Below are positions 53,896 through 62,800 of a DNA stretch of 64,000 nucleotides, one piece after another (position 1 is the first letter of the stretch; every line of letters begins with the position of its first letter). The translations under genes and the position numbers were made by a program. The stretch lies in contig CAWBAJ010000008.1 in assembly GCA_963786765.1 (NCBI GenBank), positions 248,001-312,000 of the forward strand, written 5' to 3'. The notes below the pieces were generated by a model. That model worked only from the letters and a program-made list of their open reading frames with translations, was not told the origin of the DNA and made no database searches. This DNA comes from DATKNA01 sp963786765 (GTDB lineage: Bacteria; Actinomycetota; Actinomycetes; Actinomycetales; Kineosporiaceae).

Positions 53896-54052
53896 GAGAA
53901 TGTCACCTCTGCCGAGACGTGCCCCGCGCTGCGGGGTCGACGGACCGGGGGCGGTATCGCGCGTCGCATCGTTGCTCCTGTCGTCCCGTGGCGGACATCG
54001 ACTGTCGGAAGGGGCTGAGGGGTGGAGGGACCGAGCGGCCCCGGGTGCTGCA

Positions 54053-55603
54053 TCACGGCCCGGGGCCGTCGACGACCGGCAGCCCGGACCGGGGGCGGCG
54101 CGCGGGCGCGGCGAGCCGCAGGGCCTCGACGGATTCCCTATAGCGCTCGTAACGCTCGTGATGGAACAGGGATCGCCCGGGTCTCGGCCGGGTCGCGGGC
54201 TGCGCCGTGCGCGGCTGCGGCCCCGAGTCGGGCCCAGGAATCCCGGCCGCCTCTCGGGCGAGCAATGCGGCACCGAGCGCTGAGGCGCCGGGCACGTCGA
54301 CCGGCGTGACCGGGCGCTCGAGGATGTCGGCGAGCATCTGGCGCCATCCGGGTGCGGTCGTGCCGCCCCCGGCCAGCCGCAGCTGAGGTGGGTCGGAACC
54401 TGCGCCGGAACCGGACCCCAAGAGGCAGTCGGCCGCCGCCCGGATGGTGAACGCGACGCCTTCCAGCGCGGCGTACAGCAGCTCCTCGCGCCGGTGCTGC
54501 GGGGCGAGACCGGTCCAGGCGCCGCGCATGCCGGGATCGAGGTAGGGGGTGCGTTCCCCGTGCAGGTGCGGGAGGAACAGCGGCGCGTCCTCGTCGGGGA
54601 CCAGGGCGGCGCAGTCGTAGAGCTCCTGCCAGGAGGCGCCGAGGACCCCGCACACCCAGCTCAGGGTCGAGCCGCCGTTCAGGCTGGCGGCCATGCTGTA
54701 CCAGCCGGACCCGGCGCTGCGGTAGAGGTGCGTGACCGGATCGGGAGGCAGGGTCTGCGGGAGGGACACCACGGGGCGGAGAACCTGGGCGCCGGTGCCC
54801 ACGGTCAGTTGAGCGGTGGCAGGGTCGACGAGCCCGGAGCCGAGCGCCGCCGCCGCGGTGTCGGCGGCCCCTGCGGCGACCGTTGTCCCGGGAGCGAGAC
54901 CGAGCAGCTCAGCCCCGGCAGCGGTCAGCTCTCCGGCCGGCTGCCCGGAGCTGCCCAGGACGGGCGGGAGCTTCGCGGGGTCGAGGCCCAGGACGCCGAG
55001 GACGTCGAGGTCCCACGTGTCGTTCACCAGGTCGTACATCAGCGTCGCCGACGCGTCGCTCGGTTCCGTGGCGAACTGCCCGGTCAGCCGGGACCGCAGC
55101 CAGTCCTTGGGTGACAACGCCCATCCCGTCGCCCGGTACACGTCGGGCTCGTGCTGCCTGAGCCAGGCCAGCTGTGGGCCGGCCATCCCCGGGCTGAGCG
55201 GGTTGGCGAGCCGGGCGCGGGCCGGGGCAGCGAGCGCCTGGTACGAGGCGAGCTGGTCGACCGCGCGCGCGTCCGACCAGAGCATCGCGGGGCGGAGCGG
55301 CCGTCCCGAGCGATCCGTGACAACCACACCGTGCATCTGGCCGGAGAAGCCGATGGCGAGGATCTCGGCGTCGGTCTGCGCCACCGCTGCCCGTGCGGCC
55401 GTCGTGGTCGATGACAGCCATTCGTCCGGGTCGGTCTCGGACCATCCTGGGTGCGGGCTTCTCACCGGATAGGCGGCGCCGGCCTGGGCGAGGAGATCGC
55501 CCTCGAGGTTCGCGATCACGACCTTGACGGAACTCGTGCCGAGGTCGATGCCGAGGACGGCGGCGCCGCCCTGACGAGGGCCGGTCGAGGTCGTGTCCGT
55601 CAT
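54053..55603 (-). CDS. FGGY kinase, xylulokinase-like
   Basis: A 516-residue sugar kinase. AVLGIDLGTSSVKVVIANLE is the phosphate-1 loop; IGFSGQMHGVVV is characteristic of xylulokinases, with the catalytic Asp in AMLWSDARAVDQL. The second domain has GAADTAAAALGSG and RLAGGGTTAPGWRQMLADIL then the ATP-binding end. It would make xylulose 5-phosphate or a related ketose phosphate from the dehydrogenase product. The C-terminal ~50 residues are Pro/Arg-rich. Confidence 0.88.
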   Translation of the reverse strand: MTDTTSTGPRQGGAAVLGIDLGTSSVKVVIANLEGDLLAQAGAAYPVRSPHPGWSETDPDEWLSSTTTAARAAVAQTDAEILAIGFSGQMHGVVVTDRSGRPLRPAMLWSDARAVDQLASYQALAAPARARLANPLSPGMAGPQLAWLRQHEPDVYRATGWALSPKDWLRSRLTGQFATEPSDASATLMYDLVNDTWDLDVLGVLGLDPAKLPPVLGSSGQPAGELTAAGAELLGLAPGTTVAAGAADTAAAALGSGLVDPATAQLTVGTGAQVLRPVVSLPQTLPPDPVTHLYRSAGSGWYSMAASLNGGSTLSWVCGVLGASWQELYDCAALVPDEDAPLFLPHLHGERTPYLDPGMRGAWTGLAPQHRREELLYAALEGVAFTIRAAADCLLGSGSGAGSDPPQLRLAGGGTTAPGWRQMLADILERPVTPVDVPGASALGAALLAREAAGIPGPDSGPQPRTAQPATRPRPGRSLFHHERYERYRESVEALRLAAPARRPRSGLPVVDGPGP

Positions 55604-55673
55604 GGTCGGGTCACCTCCTTCGAAGCCGTACCGGGGCGGGAGTGCGGTGCATGCGGAAAGCGGAGGACCCCGC

Positions 55674-56700
55674 CTAAGCGGCGACGACGACCTTGTGCGC
55701 GGTCGGGTCGTTGGCGACGGCGTCGAGGGCCTTGCCGTAGTCGTCCAGGCCGAAGCGGTGCGTGATCATCCCGTCGGTGCGGACCCGGCCGTTGCGCATG
55801 GCATCGATCGCCGCGCCGAACGAGGTGATCTCCGCGAACGAGCCCCGGATCGTGATCTCCCGGCGGAACACGTCGAACGGGTGGAACTCGACGAGCTCCT
55901 CGTCGCGGGTGACCCCGTAGATCAGGACGGTTCCACCGTTGCGGGTGAGCGGAACGCAGATGTTGCCCACCGCCGTGGAGCCCGTCGCTTCGACCACGAT
56001 GTCGAAGCCGTTGCCGCGAGGCGACTGATCGCGAAGTCGCCGGACATTGGCCGCGGCGTCGCGCCGGTCGATCTGCACGGTCCGGTCGACGCCCAGCGCC
56101 TCGGCCGTCTCCAGCTTGAACTTGCTCGGGGCCGCGACCGTGACGGACGACGCGCCACTCGCGGCGATCAGCTGCGCGAGCAGGAGCCCGGTCGGGCCGG
56201 ATCCGAAGACGAGCGCGCTCGATCCCGGGACGAACCTGCAGGGTCTCGACGCCATGCATCGCGCAGGAGGCGGGCTCGGCGAACACCGCGAGGTCCCGGG
56301 GCAGACCGTCGACCGAGAACGCGAGCCGTTCCGGGACGGTGACGTACTCCGCGAGGAACCCGGGGAAGTTGCTCCCGTAACCCTTGAGGTTCTCGCACAG
56401 GATGAGCCGGCCCGCGAGGCAGTACTGACAGAGGCCGCAGTGGACGTTCGGGTTGACCGTGACCTGCTCGCCGGCCCGCAACCGCGTCGCGCCCTCGCCG
56501 AGCTGGTCGACGACGCCGACGAGCTCGTGGCCGGGGATCAGCGGGAAGACCGCGTTGAAGTCGCCCTCGTGGATGTGCAGGTCCGTTCCGCAGACGCCGA
56601 CCTGGTCCACCTTGATGCGCACCTCCCCCGCCGCCGCCTCCGGAACGGGGACATCCGTCACGCTGAAGCTGCGCGGGGCGTCGTACAGGACGGCCTTCAT
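55674..56700 (-). CDS. Zinc-dependent polyol dehydrogenase, first operon gene, one frameshift
   Basis: A 341-residue MDR enzyme: zinc ligands in VGVCGTDLHIHEGD and IPGHELVGVVDQL, the structural zinc loop HCGLCQYCLAGRLILC, and after the shift ALVFGSGPTGLLLAQLIAAS for NAD. One extra C in the run ending 56230 breaks the frame; without it VRPGSSALVFG reads through. It is the first gene of the operon, divergent from lacI with both operators between. It likely oxidises a pentitol or hexitol to a ketose. Confidence 0.88.
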
Positions 56701-56829
56701 GCTGATCTCCCGTCGCCGGGGCGCCGCGCTTCGGTGGTGCAGCTGCCCTGGTGAAGGCCCCGTCAGTGGCTCACACGGCCTGATCGATTTACCTGCCGGT
56801 AACGAACACTAGGGCATGTATCGGACGTA

Positions 56830-56843
56830 TGTCACCGGTGACA
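56830..56843. promoter_or_regulatory. LacI-type operator, copy 1 of regulon 1
   Basis: Perfect palindrome tgtcaccggtgaca in the 232-bp divergent region, 130 bp before the dehydrogenase start. Its centre is 35 bp from that of copy 2. An AT-rich run (gatttttttcg) lies between the two, likely part of a promoter. Confidence 0.88.
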
Positions 56844-56864
56844 TCGCAAGATTTTTTTCGGGGT

Positions 56865-56878
56865 TGTCACCGGTGACA
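56865..56878. promoter_or_regulatory. LacI-type operator, copy 2 of regulon 1
   Basis: Second identical tgtcaccggtgaca, 55 bp upstream of the lacI GTG. The two sites could be bound together by a LacI tetramer or two dimers and would repress both directions. Confidence 0.88.
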
Positions 56879-56932
56879 TATGCAGGCACTCTGGTCTCCC
56901 ACAGGGGCGTCACAGGGACGGGTGAGTCGACG

Positions 56933-57952
56933 GTGAGCACCATGCGTGAGGTCGCCGCCATGGCGGGAGTCAGCGCCAAGACGGTCTCGCGGGTGCTGAG
57001 GAACGACCGCTACGTCTCCGAGGAGGTGCGGCTCCGCGTCGAACGCGCGGTCGCCGAGCTGCAGTACGTACCGAACACCTTGGCCAGGACCTTCCGGAGT
57101 GGTAGCGACAACGCGATCGGGGTGGCCGTCCCGGACATCTCGGACCCGTTCTTCGCTGCGCTGGTCCATGCGGTCGAGACGGCGGCGAGGGTGCGTGGCG
57201 CCGCGGTCATCGTCACCAGCCTCGGGAACGACGAGGCGGGCGAGCGCGCCGGACTCGAGGCGCTGCTCGGCCGGCGGGTGGCCGGCCTGATCGCCACTGC
57301 CATCTCGGGCGACCAGTCGTACCTGAAGCCCTGGCTCTCCCGGACGGCGATCGTCTTCGTGGACCGTCCGCCCCGGGGCATCAAGGCTGACAGCGTCATC
57401 GAGGACGACGTTGCCGGTGCCCGGGAGGCCACTGCTCATCTCCTCGGGCACGGGCATCGCCGCGTTGCGTTCATCGGCGACACGCTGGAGATCGCGACGA
57501 CCGCCCGGCGGCTCAAGGGTTACCGGGAGGCCCTGCGGGAGGCGGGCATCCCGCTGGAGCCGGGCCTGGTCGCCCTGGAGGCCGATACCGGGAGAACGAG
57601 CGGCGAGCTCACCGTCCAGCTGCTCGGGTCCGCGGACCCGCCGACCGCCATCTTCTCGTCGAACGCGCGGTGCTCGCTCGGCATCGTTCCGGCTCTCCAG
57701 TCCCTCGACCGGAGCGACGTCGGCTTCATCAGCTTCGGCGACTTCCCGCTCGCAGGGTCACTGCGGCCGCCGCTGACGGTGGTCGACCAGGATCCGGCGA
57801 GGGTCGGCCACGTCGCCGCCGCCCGGCTCTTCGAGCGACTCGACCAGCCCGATCGCCGCCTCAAGCGGCAGATCGTCCTCCCCGTGACGCTCGTCCTCCG
57901 AGGCTCCTGCTCGGCCGGGCCTCACGACGAGGTCCACACGCGCCCGGCGTGA
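56933..57952 (+). CDS. LacI-family regulator of the polyol regulon
   Basis: A 339-residue repressor. GTG 56933 is favoured (GGGTGAG upstream); ATG 56942 is possible. HTH: MREVAAMAGVSAKTVSRVLR then the hinge VERAVAELQYVPNTLARTFR. The sensor is a periplasmic-binding-like domain (IGVAVPDISDPFFAALVHAV, FVDRPPRGIKADSVIEDDVA, GHRRVAFIGDTLEI). Operators in its own promoter predict autorepression and induction by a sugar or polyol. Confidence 0.93.
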   Translation: MSTMREVAAMAGVSAKTVSRVLRNDRYVSEEVRLRVERAVAELQYVPNTLARTFRSGSDNAIGVAVPDISDPFFAALVHAVETAARVRGAAVIVTSLGNDEAGERAGLEALLGRRVAGLIATAISGDQSYLKPWLSRTAIVFVDRPPRGIKADSVIEDDVAGAREATAHLLGHGHRRVAFIGDTLEIATTARRLKGYREALREAGIPLEPGLVALEADTGRTSGELTVQLLGSADPPTAIFSSNARCSLGIVPALQSLDRSDVGFISFGDFPLAGSLRPPLTVVDQDPARVGHVAAARLFERLDQPDRRLKRQIVLPVTLVLRGSCSAGPHDEVHTRPA

Positions 57953-57961
57953 CGACGGGCC

Positions 57962-58050
57962 TGCTCCCTCTTGGCCGCGTTGCACCCCTTGAGCCGCTCA
58001 GGGTGGCGCTGCGAGCGGCTCAAGGGGTGCAACGCGGCGGAAAGGGAGCA
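57962..58050. terminator. Very long bidirectional hairpin
   Basis: 38-base arms (57962-57999 and 58013-58050) match at 35 positions around a 13-base loop; the inner 26 bp are perfect. It sits between the converging lacI (stop 57952) and aldolase (stop 58094) genes and is therefore a likely bidirectional terminator. Confidence 0.85.
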
Positions 58051-58093
58051 TGCCGGGCCGAGCGGGGCAGCCGCCCCTCCGACGAGGGCGCCC

Positions 58094-59023
58094 TCACACC
58101 GCCGTCGTCCGCGCCGTCGACCAGGGGCGAGCCCGCTCGGCCGCGACCTGGCGGACCGCATCCAGCCGAGGGCGGGCGACCGTCTCGAGGAACTCCTGCC
58201 GGGCCGGTCCGGTCAGGGCGAGGGACTCGCGCCACACCGAGCGGCCGGCGATGAAGCCGGAGGCCCCGCCCTCGTCGAAGGCCACTTCGAGCACGGCCGT
58301 GAAGTCGTCGAACGGCACGCCGGCGGACAGCACCGCCCAGGGACGCGTCAGCACCGAGGCGAGCCGCCGGCAGCCTTCCGGCGATCCCGGGTACTCCAGC
58401 TTCAGCAGGTCGATGTCGAGCTCGTTGAGCGCCCTGGCCGCTTCGATGATCGCGTCCTCGCGTCGCTTGCCCGTCAGCTCCTCGCCGGGCAGCTCGTAGA
58501 CCAGGTTCTCGATCACGGACGGGACGCCCACCTCGCGGCAGTCCTCGACGACCTGACGGACGGCCTCGAGGCACTCGGCCACCAGGTCGGGCTCGCCGCG
58601 GCCCGGGGTGGGGCGGTCCGCGCGCAGCTGCGCGAAGAACTTGTTCGCGTCGCCGCCCTGGTCCAGCACCCAGCGCGCGTCGAGATCGGGGTCGCGGTGG
58701 GTCCGCGGCTCACCGTTGAAGACCCCTCGCTCCGGCGGCTCCGACGCGACGAGGAGGCCGCAGTCCGGGTGCAGCGCGCCGGTCGCCGTCACGGCGGGGA
58801 CACCGTAGGTGGGATCGAAGAGGATCCCGCTCGCGGCGGGACTCAGCACCCGGGCGACGTCCGCCTTGGACTGGCGGAGGTCGGCGTCCGTGGCGGTGAT
58901 GCCGACGGCGGTGAACATCCTGCGAAGGGTGTTGCGCTGATCCATCGCGATGATCGCGAAGATCCCGTCGGTCCCGGCGATGTCGTCGAGGGTCCTGACG
59001 GGTGTGGTGGTCGTGGGGCTCAC
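58094..59023 (-). CDS. Class I aldolase, LacD/tagatose-bisphosphate-aldolase-like
   Basis: A 309-residue TIM-barrel protein. GTG 59023 overlaps the kinase stop. GIFAIIAMDQRNTLRRMF near the start is the LacD-group signature; ILFDPTYGVPAV and IDLLKLEYPGSPEGCRRLAS follow, where Lys of LLKLEYP is the expected Schiff-base residue. VLSAGVPFDDFTAVLEVAFD and GFIAGRSVWRESLAL bind phosphate. It would split a phosphorylated ketose, the product of the neighbouring kinase. Confidence 0.82.
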   Translation of the reverse strand: MSPTTTTPVRTLDDIAGTDGIFAIIAMDQRNTLRRMFTAVGITATDADLRQSKADVARVLSPAASGILFDPTYGVPAVTATGALHPDCGLLVASEPPERGVFNGEPRTHRDPDLDARWVLDQGGDANKFFAQLRADRPTPGRGEPDLVAECLEAVRQVVEDCREVGVPSVIENLVYELPGEELTGKRREDAIIEAARALNELDIDLLKLEYPGSPEGCRRLASVLTRPWAVLSAGVPFDDFTAVLEVAFDEGGASGFIAGRSVWRESLALTGPARQEFLETVARPRLDAVRQVAAERARPWSTARTTAV

Positions 59024-60465
59024 GGTGTTCCTCCTGAGGAAACGGGGACGGCGTGGGATGAAGGGAGCCGGCAGGTCTCGGCATCCGGGTCCGGGGGGAC
59101 GCCGGGGCCCCTCCGGGCGCCGACGTCCCCCCGGACACCGGCGGCTCTCCCGGCGAGCAGGGCGGCGCCGATGACGCCCGGCTCGCGCAGGTCGGAGAAC
59201 TCGAGGTGGTGAATCGCGCGCCGCTTGGTGGCACGGACGCTCTCCATCCGGGTCCACCCGCCCGAAGCGACGGCCCGCCGGTGCGGGCCGACGATGCTCT
59301 CGATGGTCGCGATGAGGGCACCCGTCTCGGCCGCCGTGTAGCGCGTCGCGGCGGCCCAGACATGGGCGGGGGTGACGTCGTCGCGCAGGCGCAGCACGAC
59401 GTCGTCCCCGGTGGGTCCGGCCCCCGAGACCTCGAGGCCCGGGGGCAGCTCGCCGACCTCGAGGGCCGACAGGTCGAGCCGCTCGCGCTCGGGCGAGCGG
59501 GCCGCCCCCAGCGCTCCGAGGACCCGGCGCAGCAGCAGCCCCCCGCGGACGCCGCCGAGCAGCAACGTGGTGCCGGGGAGCAGGTGAGCGCCCGCGGACA
59601 GGCCAGCCGCGACGAGGAGCTCGCGCTCGTCGTCCGACAGCACGCCGGGCAGGGAGCGGGCGAGAACGTCAGCGGTACCCGAGGAGTTGAACAGCTCATC
59701 GGGCCCGACGGCCCCGACCCCGATGGCGGCGACGGGGTGGTCGTGACCCGCGACCGTCAGGGCGGCTCCCCGGAGCGCCGGGGGCAGGTGCGCTGAGCGG
59801 AGCGCGCCGAGAGCGGTCCCGGAACGTGCCGGCGGGGGCAGGAGGCTCGCCGGGATCCCGGCCGCATCGAGCCCCTCGGTCCATACCGAGCCTGTCGCCT
59901 GGTCGATGAGACCCGTGCGGGAGGCGAGGGAGGGCTCCCGGACGAGGTGCCCGCCGAGGCGGTGCACAACCCACTCCGGAACGCTCGACCAGCGGTGCGC
60001 ACGCGTCAGGGTCACGCCGGCGCTCTGCAGCCACAGCAACTTCGCCAACGTGGCCTGGCAGTCCCAGGGGAGTCCGGTGCGGCGGGAGAACTGCTCGGCG
60101 AGGAAGGGAGCCCTGGCCGCGGCCTGCTCCAGCTCCGATCCGCCTCTCTTGTCGAACCAGGCGATGACAGGCGCGCAGGGCTCCCCGGCGGCGTCGAGCA
60201 GGACGCCGCTCTCGGCCAGGCCCGCCACCCCCACCCCGAGAACGTGCACCGGCCCGATGCGCTCCTCCGCCAGGTGCACGACGTCGGTCAACAGGCTGAT
60301 CGCGAGCGCCAGCAGGGAGGCTGCGCTCGTTTCCGTCCCGCTGGGCACCGTCGTCCAGGGTGTACTGCCTTCGACCAGCGCGACCTGCCGGCCGCGGGCG
60401 TCGCGGGCGATGGCTTTCGACGTGGTCGTCCCCAGGTCCAGGCCGACCAGGATCTCGGTGGTCAC
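59020..60465 (-). CDS. FGGY-family sugar kinase, substrate unknown
   Basis: A 481-residue kinase with EILVGLDLGTTTSKAIARDA at the start, the catalytic Asp in APVIAWFDKRGGSELEQ, TVAGHDHPVAAIGVG and RRAVASGGWTRMESVRATKR near the ATP site. It differs from the xylulokinase-like gene (no GQMHG). It overlaps both the regulator and the aldolase, so the three are one operon. With a LacD-like aldolase it suggests a ketose 1-phosphate or bisphosphate route. Confidence 0.85.
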   Translation of the reverse strand: MTTEILVGLDLGTTTSKAIARDARGRQVALVEGSTPWTTVPSGTETSAASLLALAISLLTDVVHLAEERIGPVHVLGVGVAGLAESGVLLDAAGEPCAPVIAWFDKRGGSELEQAAARAPFLAEQFSRRTGLPWDCQATLAKLLWLQSAGVTLTRAHRWSSVPEWVVHRLGGHLVREPSLASRTGLIDQATGSVWTEGLDAAGIPASLLPPPARSGTALGALRSAHLPPALRGAALTVAGHDHPVAAIGVGAVGPDELFNSSGTADVLARSLPGVLSDDERELLVAAGLSAGAHLLPGTTLLLGGVRGGLLLRRVLGALGAARSPERERLDLSALEVGELPPGLEVSGAGPTGDDVVLRLRDDVTPAHVWAAATRYTAAETGALIATIESIVGPHRRAVASGGWTRMESVRATKRRAIHHLEFSDLREPGVIGAALLAGRAAGVRGDVGARRGPGVPPDPDAETCRLPSSHAVPVSSGGTP

Positions 60466-61457
60466 GGCGTCAGCTCCCCGGAGCCGCGCTCGAGCAGGGC
60501 CACCGGCACGTGGACGGTCGCCACAGCCAGCTGCGGCTCACCGATCCGCCGGAGCAGGCGTGCCGCGGCTTCCCGGCCGACCGCCGATCCGGAGTGATCG
60601 ACGACGGTCACCGCGGGATCGAGGGCATCGGCCATGGCGAAGTCGCCGAAGCCGACCAGAGCGATGTCCGTTCGCCCCTCGCGGTGCATAGTCGGGACGA
60701 CGCCGAGCGAGCAGCGGGTCGCGGCGCTGAAGACCGCGGTCGGCGGCTCGGGCTGCGCGAGCAGCCTGCTCATCGCGGTCGACGCCGCGGAGGCGGAGGG
60801 GCAGTGGGCATGGACGAGACTCTCCGGGACGGCCAGGCCGTGGTCTGTCAGCGCCTGGTGGTACCCGGTGAGGCGTGCTGCGGATGTGACGACGTCCAGG
60901 TAGTCACCGATGTAGGCGATCCGATGGTGCCCGTGAGCGATGAGGTGCGACACCGCCTCGTAGGCCGCCTGCCGGTCGTCGATGCGGACGACGTCCGCGT
61001 CCAGTCCCCTCGCCGGCCGGTCGACGAGGACGAGCGCGGGGCCCGCCTCCGCGAGCCAGGAGTGGTCGGCGGCGGCGGGCACGACGAGGAGCCCCGAGAC
61101 CCTCCGGCGCAGCAGTTCCGTCAGGACGCGGAATTCACGGTCAGGGTCGCCGTGCGTCGACGCGACGAGGACGGATCGACCTTGGTCGGATCCGGCGTCC
61201 TCGACCGCCTCGATCAGGGCGGCGAAGAACGGGTCCGCGATGGACTCCACGACGAGCCCGATGGTGGCGTCCGTTCCACCGCGCAGGGACCTGGCCATCA
61301 GGTCCGGGGTGTAGTGGAGATCCTTCATGACGCGCTGGACCCGTTCGCGCGTCGCCGCGGCGACGCGGGGGTCCTCGTTGAGAACCCTCGAGGCCGTCCG
61401 GAGGCTCACGCCCGCCGTGGTCGCGACGTCGCGCAGGATGCTGCGATCACTGCCCAT
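60462..61457 (-). CDS. LacI-family regulator, first gene of operon 2
   Basis: A 331-residue repressor. ATG 61457 follows AGGGGGAC. HTH: ILRDVATTAGVSLRTASRVL then NEDPRVAAATRERVQRVMKD and LHYTPDLMARSLRGG. Sensor: IGLVVESIADPFFAALIEAV, LVLVDRPARGLDADVVRIDD, GHHRIAYIGDYLDVV. The stop overlaps the kinase ATG. Two identical palindromes upstream predict autorepression of the whole operon. Confidence 0.93.
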   Translation of the reverse strand: MGSDRSILRDVATTAGVSLRTASRVLNEDPRVAAATRERVQRVMKDLHYTPDLMARSLRGGTDATIGLVVESIADPFFAALIEAVEDAGSDQGRSVLVASTHGDPDREFRVLTELLRRRVSGLLVVPAAADHSWLAEAGPALVLVDRPARGLDADVVRIDDRQAAYEAVSHLIAHGHHRIAYIGDYLDVVTSAARLTGYHQALTDHGLAVPESLVHAHCPSASAASTAMSRLLAQPEPPTAVFSAATRCSLGVVPTMHREGRTDIALVGFGDFAMADALDPAVTVVDHSGSAVGREAAARLLRRIGEPQLAVATVHVPVALLERGSGELTP

Positions 61458-61480
61458 GTCGTCCCCCTGACGGATCCTCG

Positions 61481-61494
61481 TGCCATCGATGGCA
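61481..61494. promoter_or_regulatory. LacI-type operator 2a
   Basis: Perfect palindrome tgccatcgatggca, 24-37 bp upstream of the second lacI ATG. The identical sequence occurs again at 61526-61539, 45 bp apart centre to centre. Confidence 0.88.
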
Positions 61495-61525
61495 GTTCCG
61501 CTTGACGGCAAGCATGACTCACTTG

Positions 61526-61539
61526 TGCCATCGATGGCA
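61526..61539. promoter_or_regulatory. LacI-type operator 2b
   Basis: Second copy of tgccatcgatggca, located between the upstream kinase stop (61564) and the promoter of lacI. The 31 bp between copies contain sequence suitable for a promoter on the minus strand. Confidence 0.88.
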
Positions 61540-61563
61540 ACCCGGCGAACGAGGTGTTCCCGG

Positions 61564-62142
61564 CTACCCGGCGGCGGCCCGCATCGCCGCGAGAATCTCC
61601 TCGACGACCTCCGCGGCGGCCGCCTCGGCGTTCACGACGAGATGCGGGCCGGCCGGTGCCCCCTCGTGGAGCTCCGCGAGGAACCTGGAGGGATCCGCGA
61701 GCTTGGACAGATCGCGCCGGGCCCCCCGCGCTCGCAACCGGCCGAGCACGGCCGCCGGCTCGAGCTGCAGCCAGATCAGCAGCGGGGACCCGCCCGCCGC
61801 CCGCAGACGCCGGTTCAATGCCTCCCACGCCGAGAGGTTCCGGCGCTCGCGCGTGAAGGGAGCTACCAGGACCACGGGCATTCCGACGCGCAGGTTCTCC
61901 TCCGCGACCGCCGCGATCGTCTCGTACCGAGCGTCGCGGGTAAGTCGCGCGAGCCGGTCGTCATCCAGGTCGTGGACGCCGACCAGGTCGGCCACCACGC
62001 TCACGAGCGGCCCGGTGACCGTGTCCTGATCGAGGAGAGCGGCGCCGAGCCGCGGCGCCAAGGCACGACCCACCGTGCTCTTCCCCGAGCCCGGCCAACC
62101 CGACAGCAGGACAGCAGGGAGTCCAGGAGCTTTCGACGCCAT
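61564..62142 (-). CDS. P-loop kinase-like protein (AAA/AdK-type)
   Basis: A 192-residue protein with PAVLLSGWPGSGKSTVGRAL (Walker A), LLDQDTVTGPLVSVVADL and a lid-like segment (APFTRERRNLSAWEALNRRL), ending in WLQLEPAAVLGRLRARGARR. It resembles the gluconokinase/shikimate-kinase-like group of small-molecule kinases or chloramphenicol-phosphotransferase-like proteins. It is upstream of operon 2 on the same strand but the operators lie between, so it is probably separate. Confidence 0.75.
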   Translation of the reverse strand: MASKAPGLPAVLLSGWPGSGKSTVGRALAPRLGAALLDQDTVTGPLVSVVADLVGVHDLDDDRLARLTRDARYETIAAVAEENLRVGMPVVLVAPFTRERRNLSAWEALNRRLRAAGGSPLLIWLQLEPAAVLGRLRARGARRDLSKLADPSRFLAELHEGAPAGPHLVVNAEAAAAEVVEEILAAMRAAAG

Positions 62143-62200
62143 GCCGGAGATGCTGTCATCGGTCGCCGGTGGGTGGCCGCGCCCCCGACCGGGACGCCGG

Positions 62201-62800
62201 CTAGGTCTGGCGCGAGTGCAGCGCCTCGAACTCGGCGTCGGCGACGGTGTCGGCGTCCACGTCGAGGCGGAGGTGGCCGAGCATCGACTGCAGGACGCGC
62301 AGCGCCGTCGTCGCCCGGACGCCCCACGTCGACAGGTACGAGAACTGCCACCACCACAGCGCCTCGTCGACCCGGCCGGACCGGTAGTGGCGCAGGCCGT
62401 GCGCGAGGTCGGCCGCGACGTCGGCCAGGTCGTCGGACAGCGCCCCGCGCACGACCTCGCCGTTGGTCAGCGGGTCGACGACGTCGGCGTACTCGTCGAG
62501 CCCGTCGAAGACGTTCGCGAGGCTGGCGCGGACGGGGTCGACGTCCGGGTCCGGCCCCGCATCGGGCTCGAAGCGCTCACTCGGCACGATGTCCGTGATC
62601 GCACCGAGCCGCGCGCCGGCGAGCAGGCTCTGCGACAGGGCGAGCAGCAGCACGGGAATGGCGATGTCCGGCGACGAACCGGTGGCCACCTCGGTGACGG
62701 CGTCGAGGAAGGCCCCTGCCTCGGACGCCATCTCCTCCCCCATCCGGCGCAGCTCCAGCACTTCCGCACTGACGTCCTGAATCGTGTTGCTCTCAGACAT
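62201..62800 (-). CDS. DUF5063 protein
   Basis: A 199-residue helical protein starting MSESNTIQDVSAEVLELRRM (the upstream in-frame ATG at 62827 lies inside recR). It contains GAFLDAVTEVATGSSPDIAI, the acidic SLANVFDGLDEYADVVDPLT, and SGRVDEALWWWQFSYLSTWG, matching DUF5063. It overlaps the recR stop by 8 bp. The family is recurrently next to recR in actinobacteria; function unknown. Confidence 0.88.
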   Translation of the reverse strand: MSESNTIQDVSAEVLELRRMGEEMASEAGAFLDAVTEVATGSSPDIAIPVLLLALSQSLLAGARLGAITDIVPSERFEPDAGPDPDVDPVRASLANVFDGLDEYADVVDPLTNGEVVRGALSDDLADVAADLAHGLRHYRSGRVDEALWWWQFSYLSTWGVRATTALRVLQSMLGHLRLDVDADTVADAEFEALHSRQT

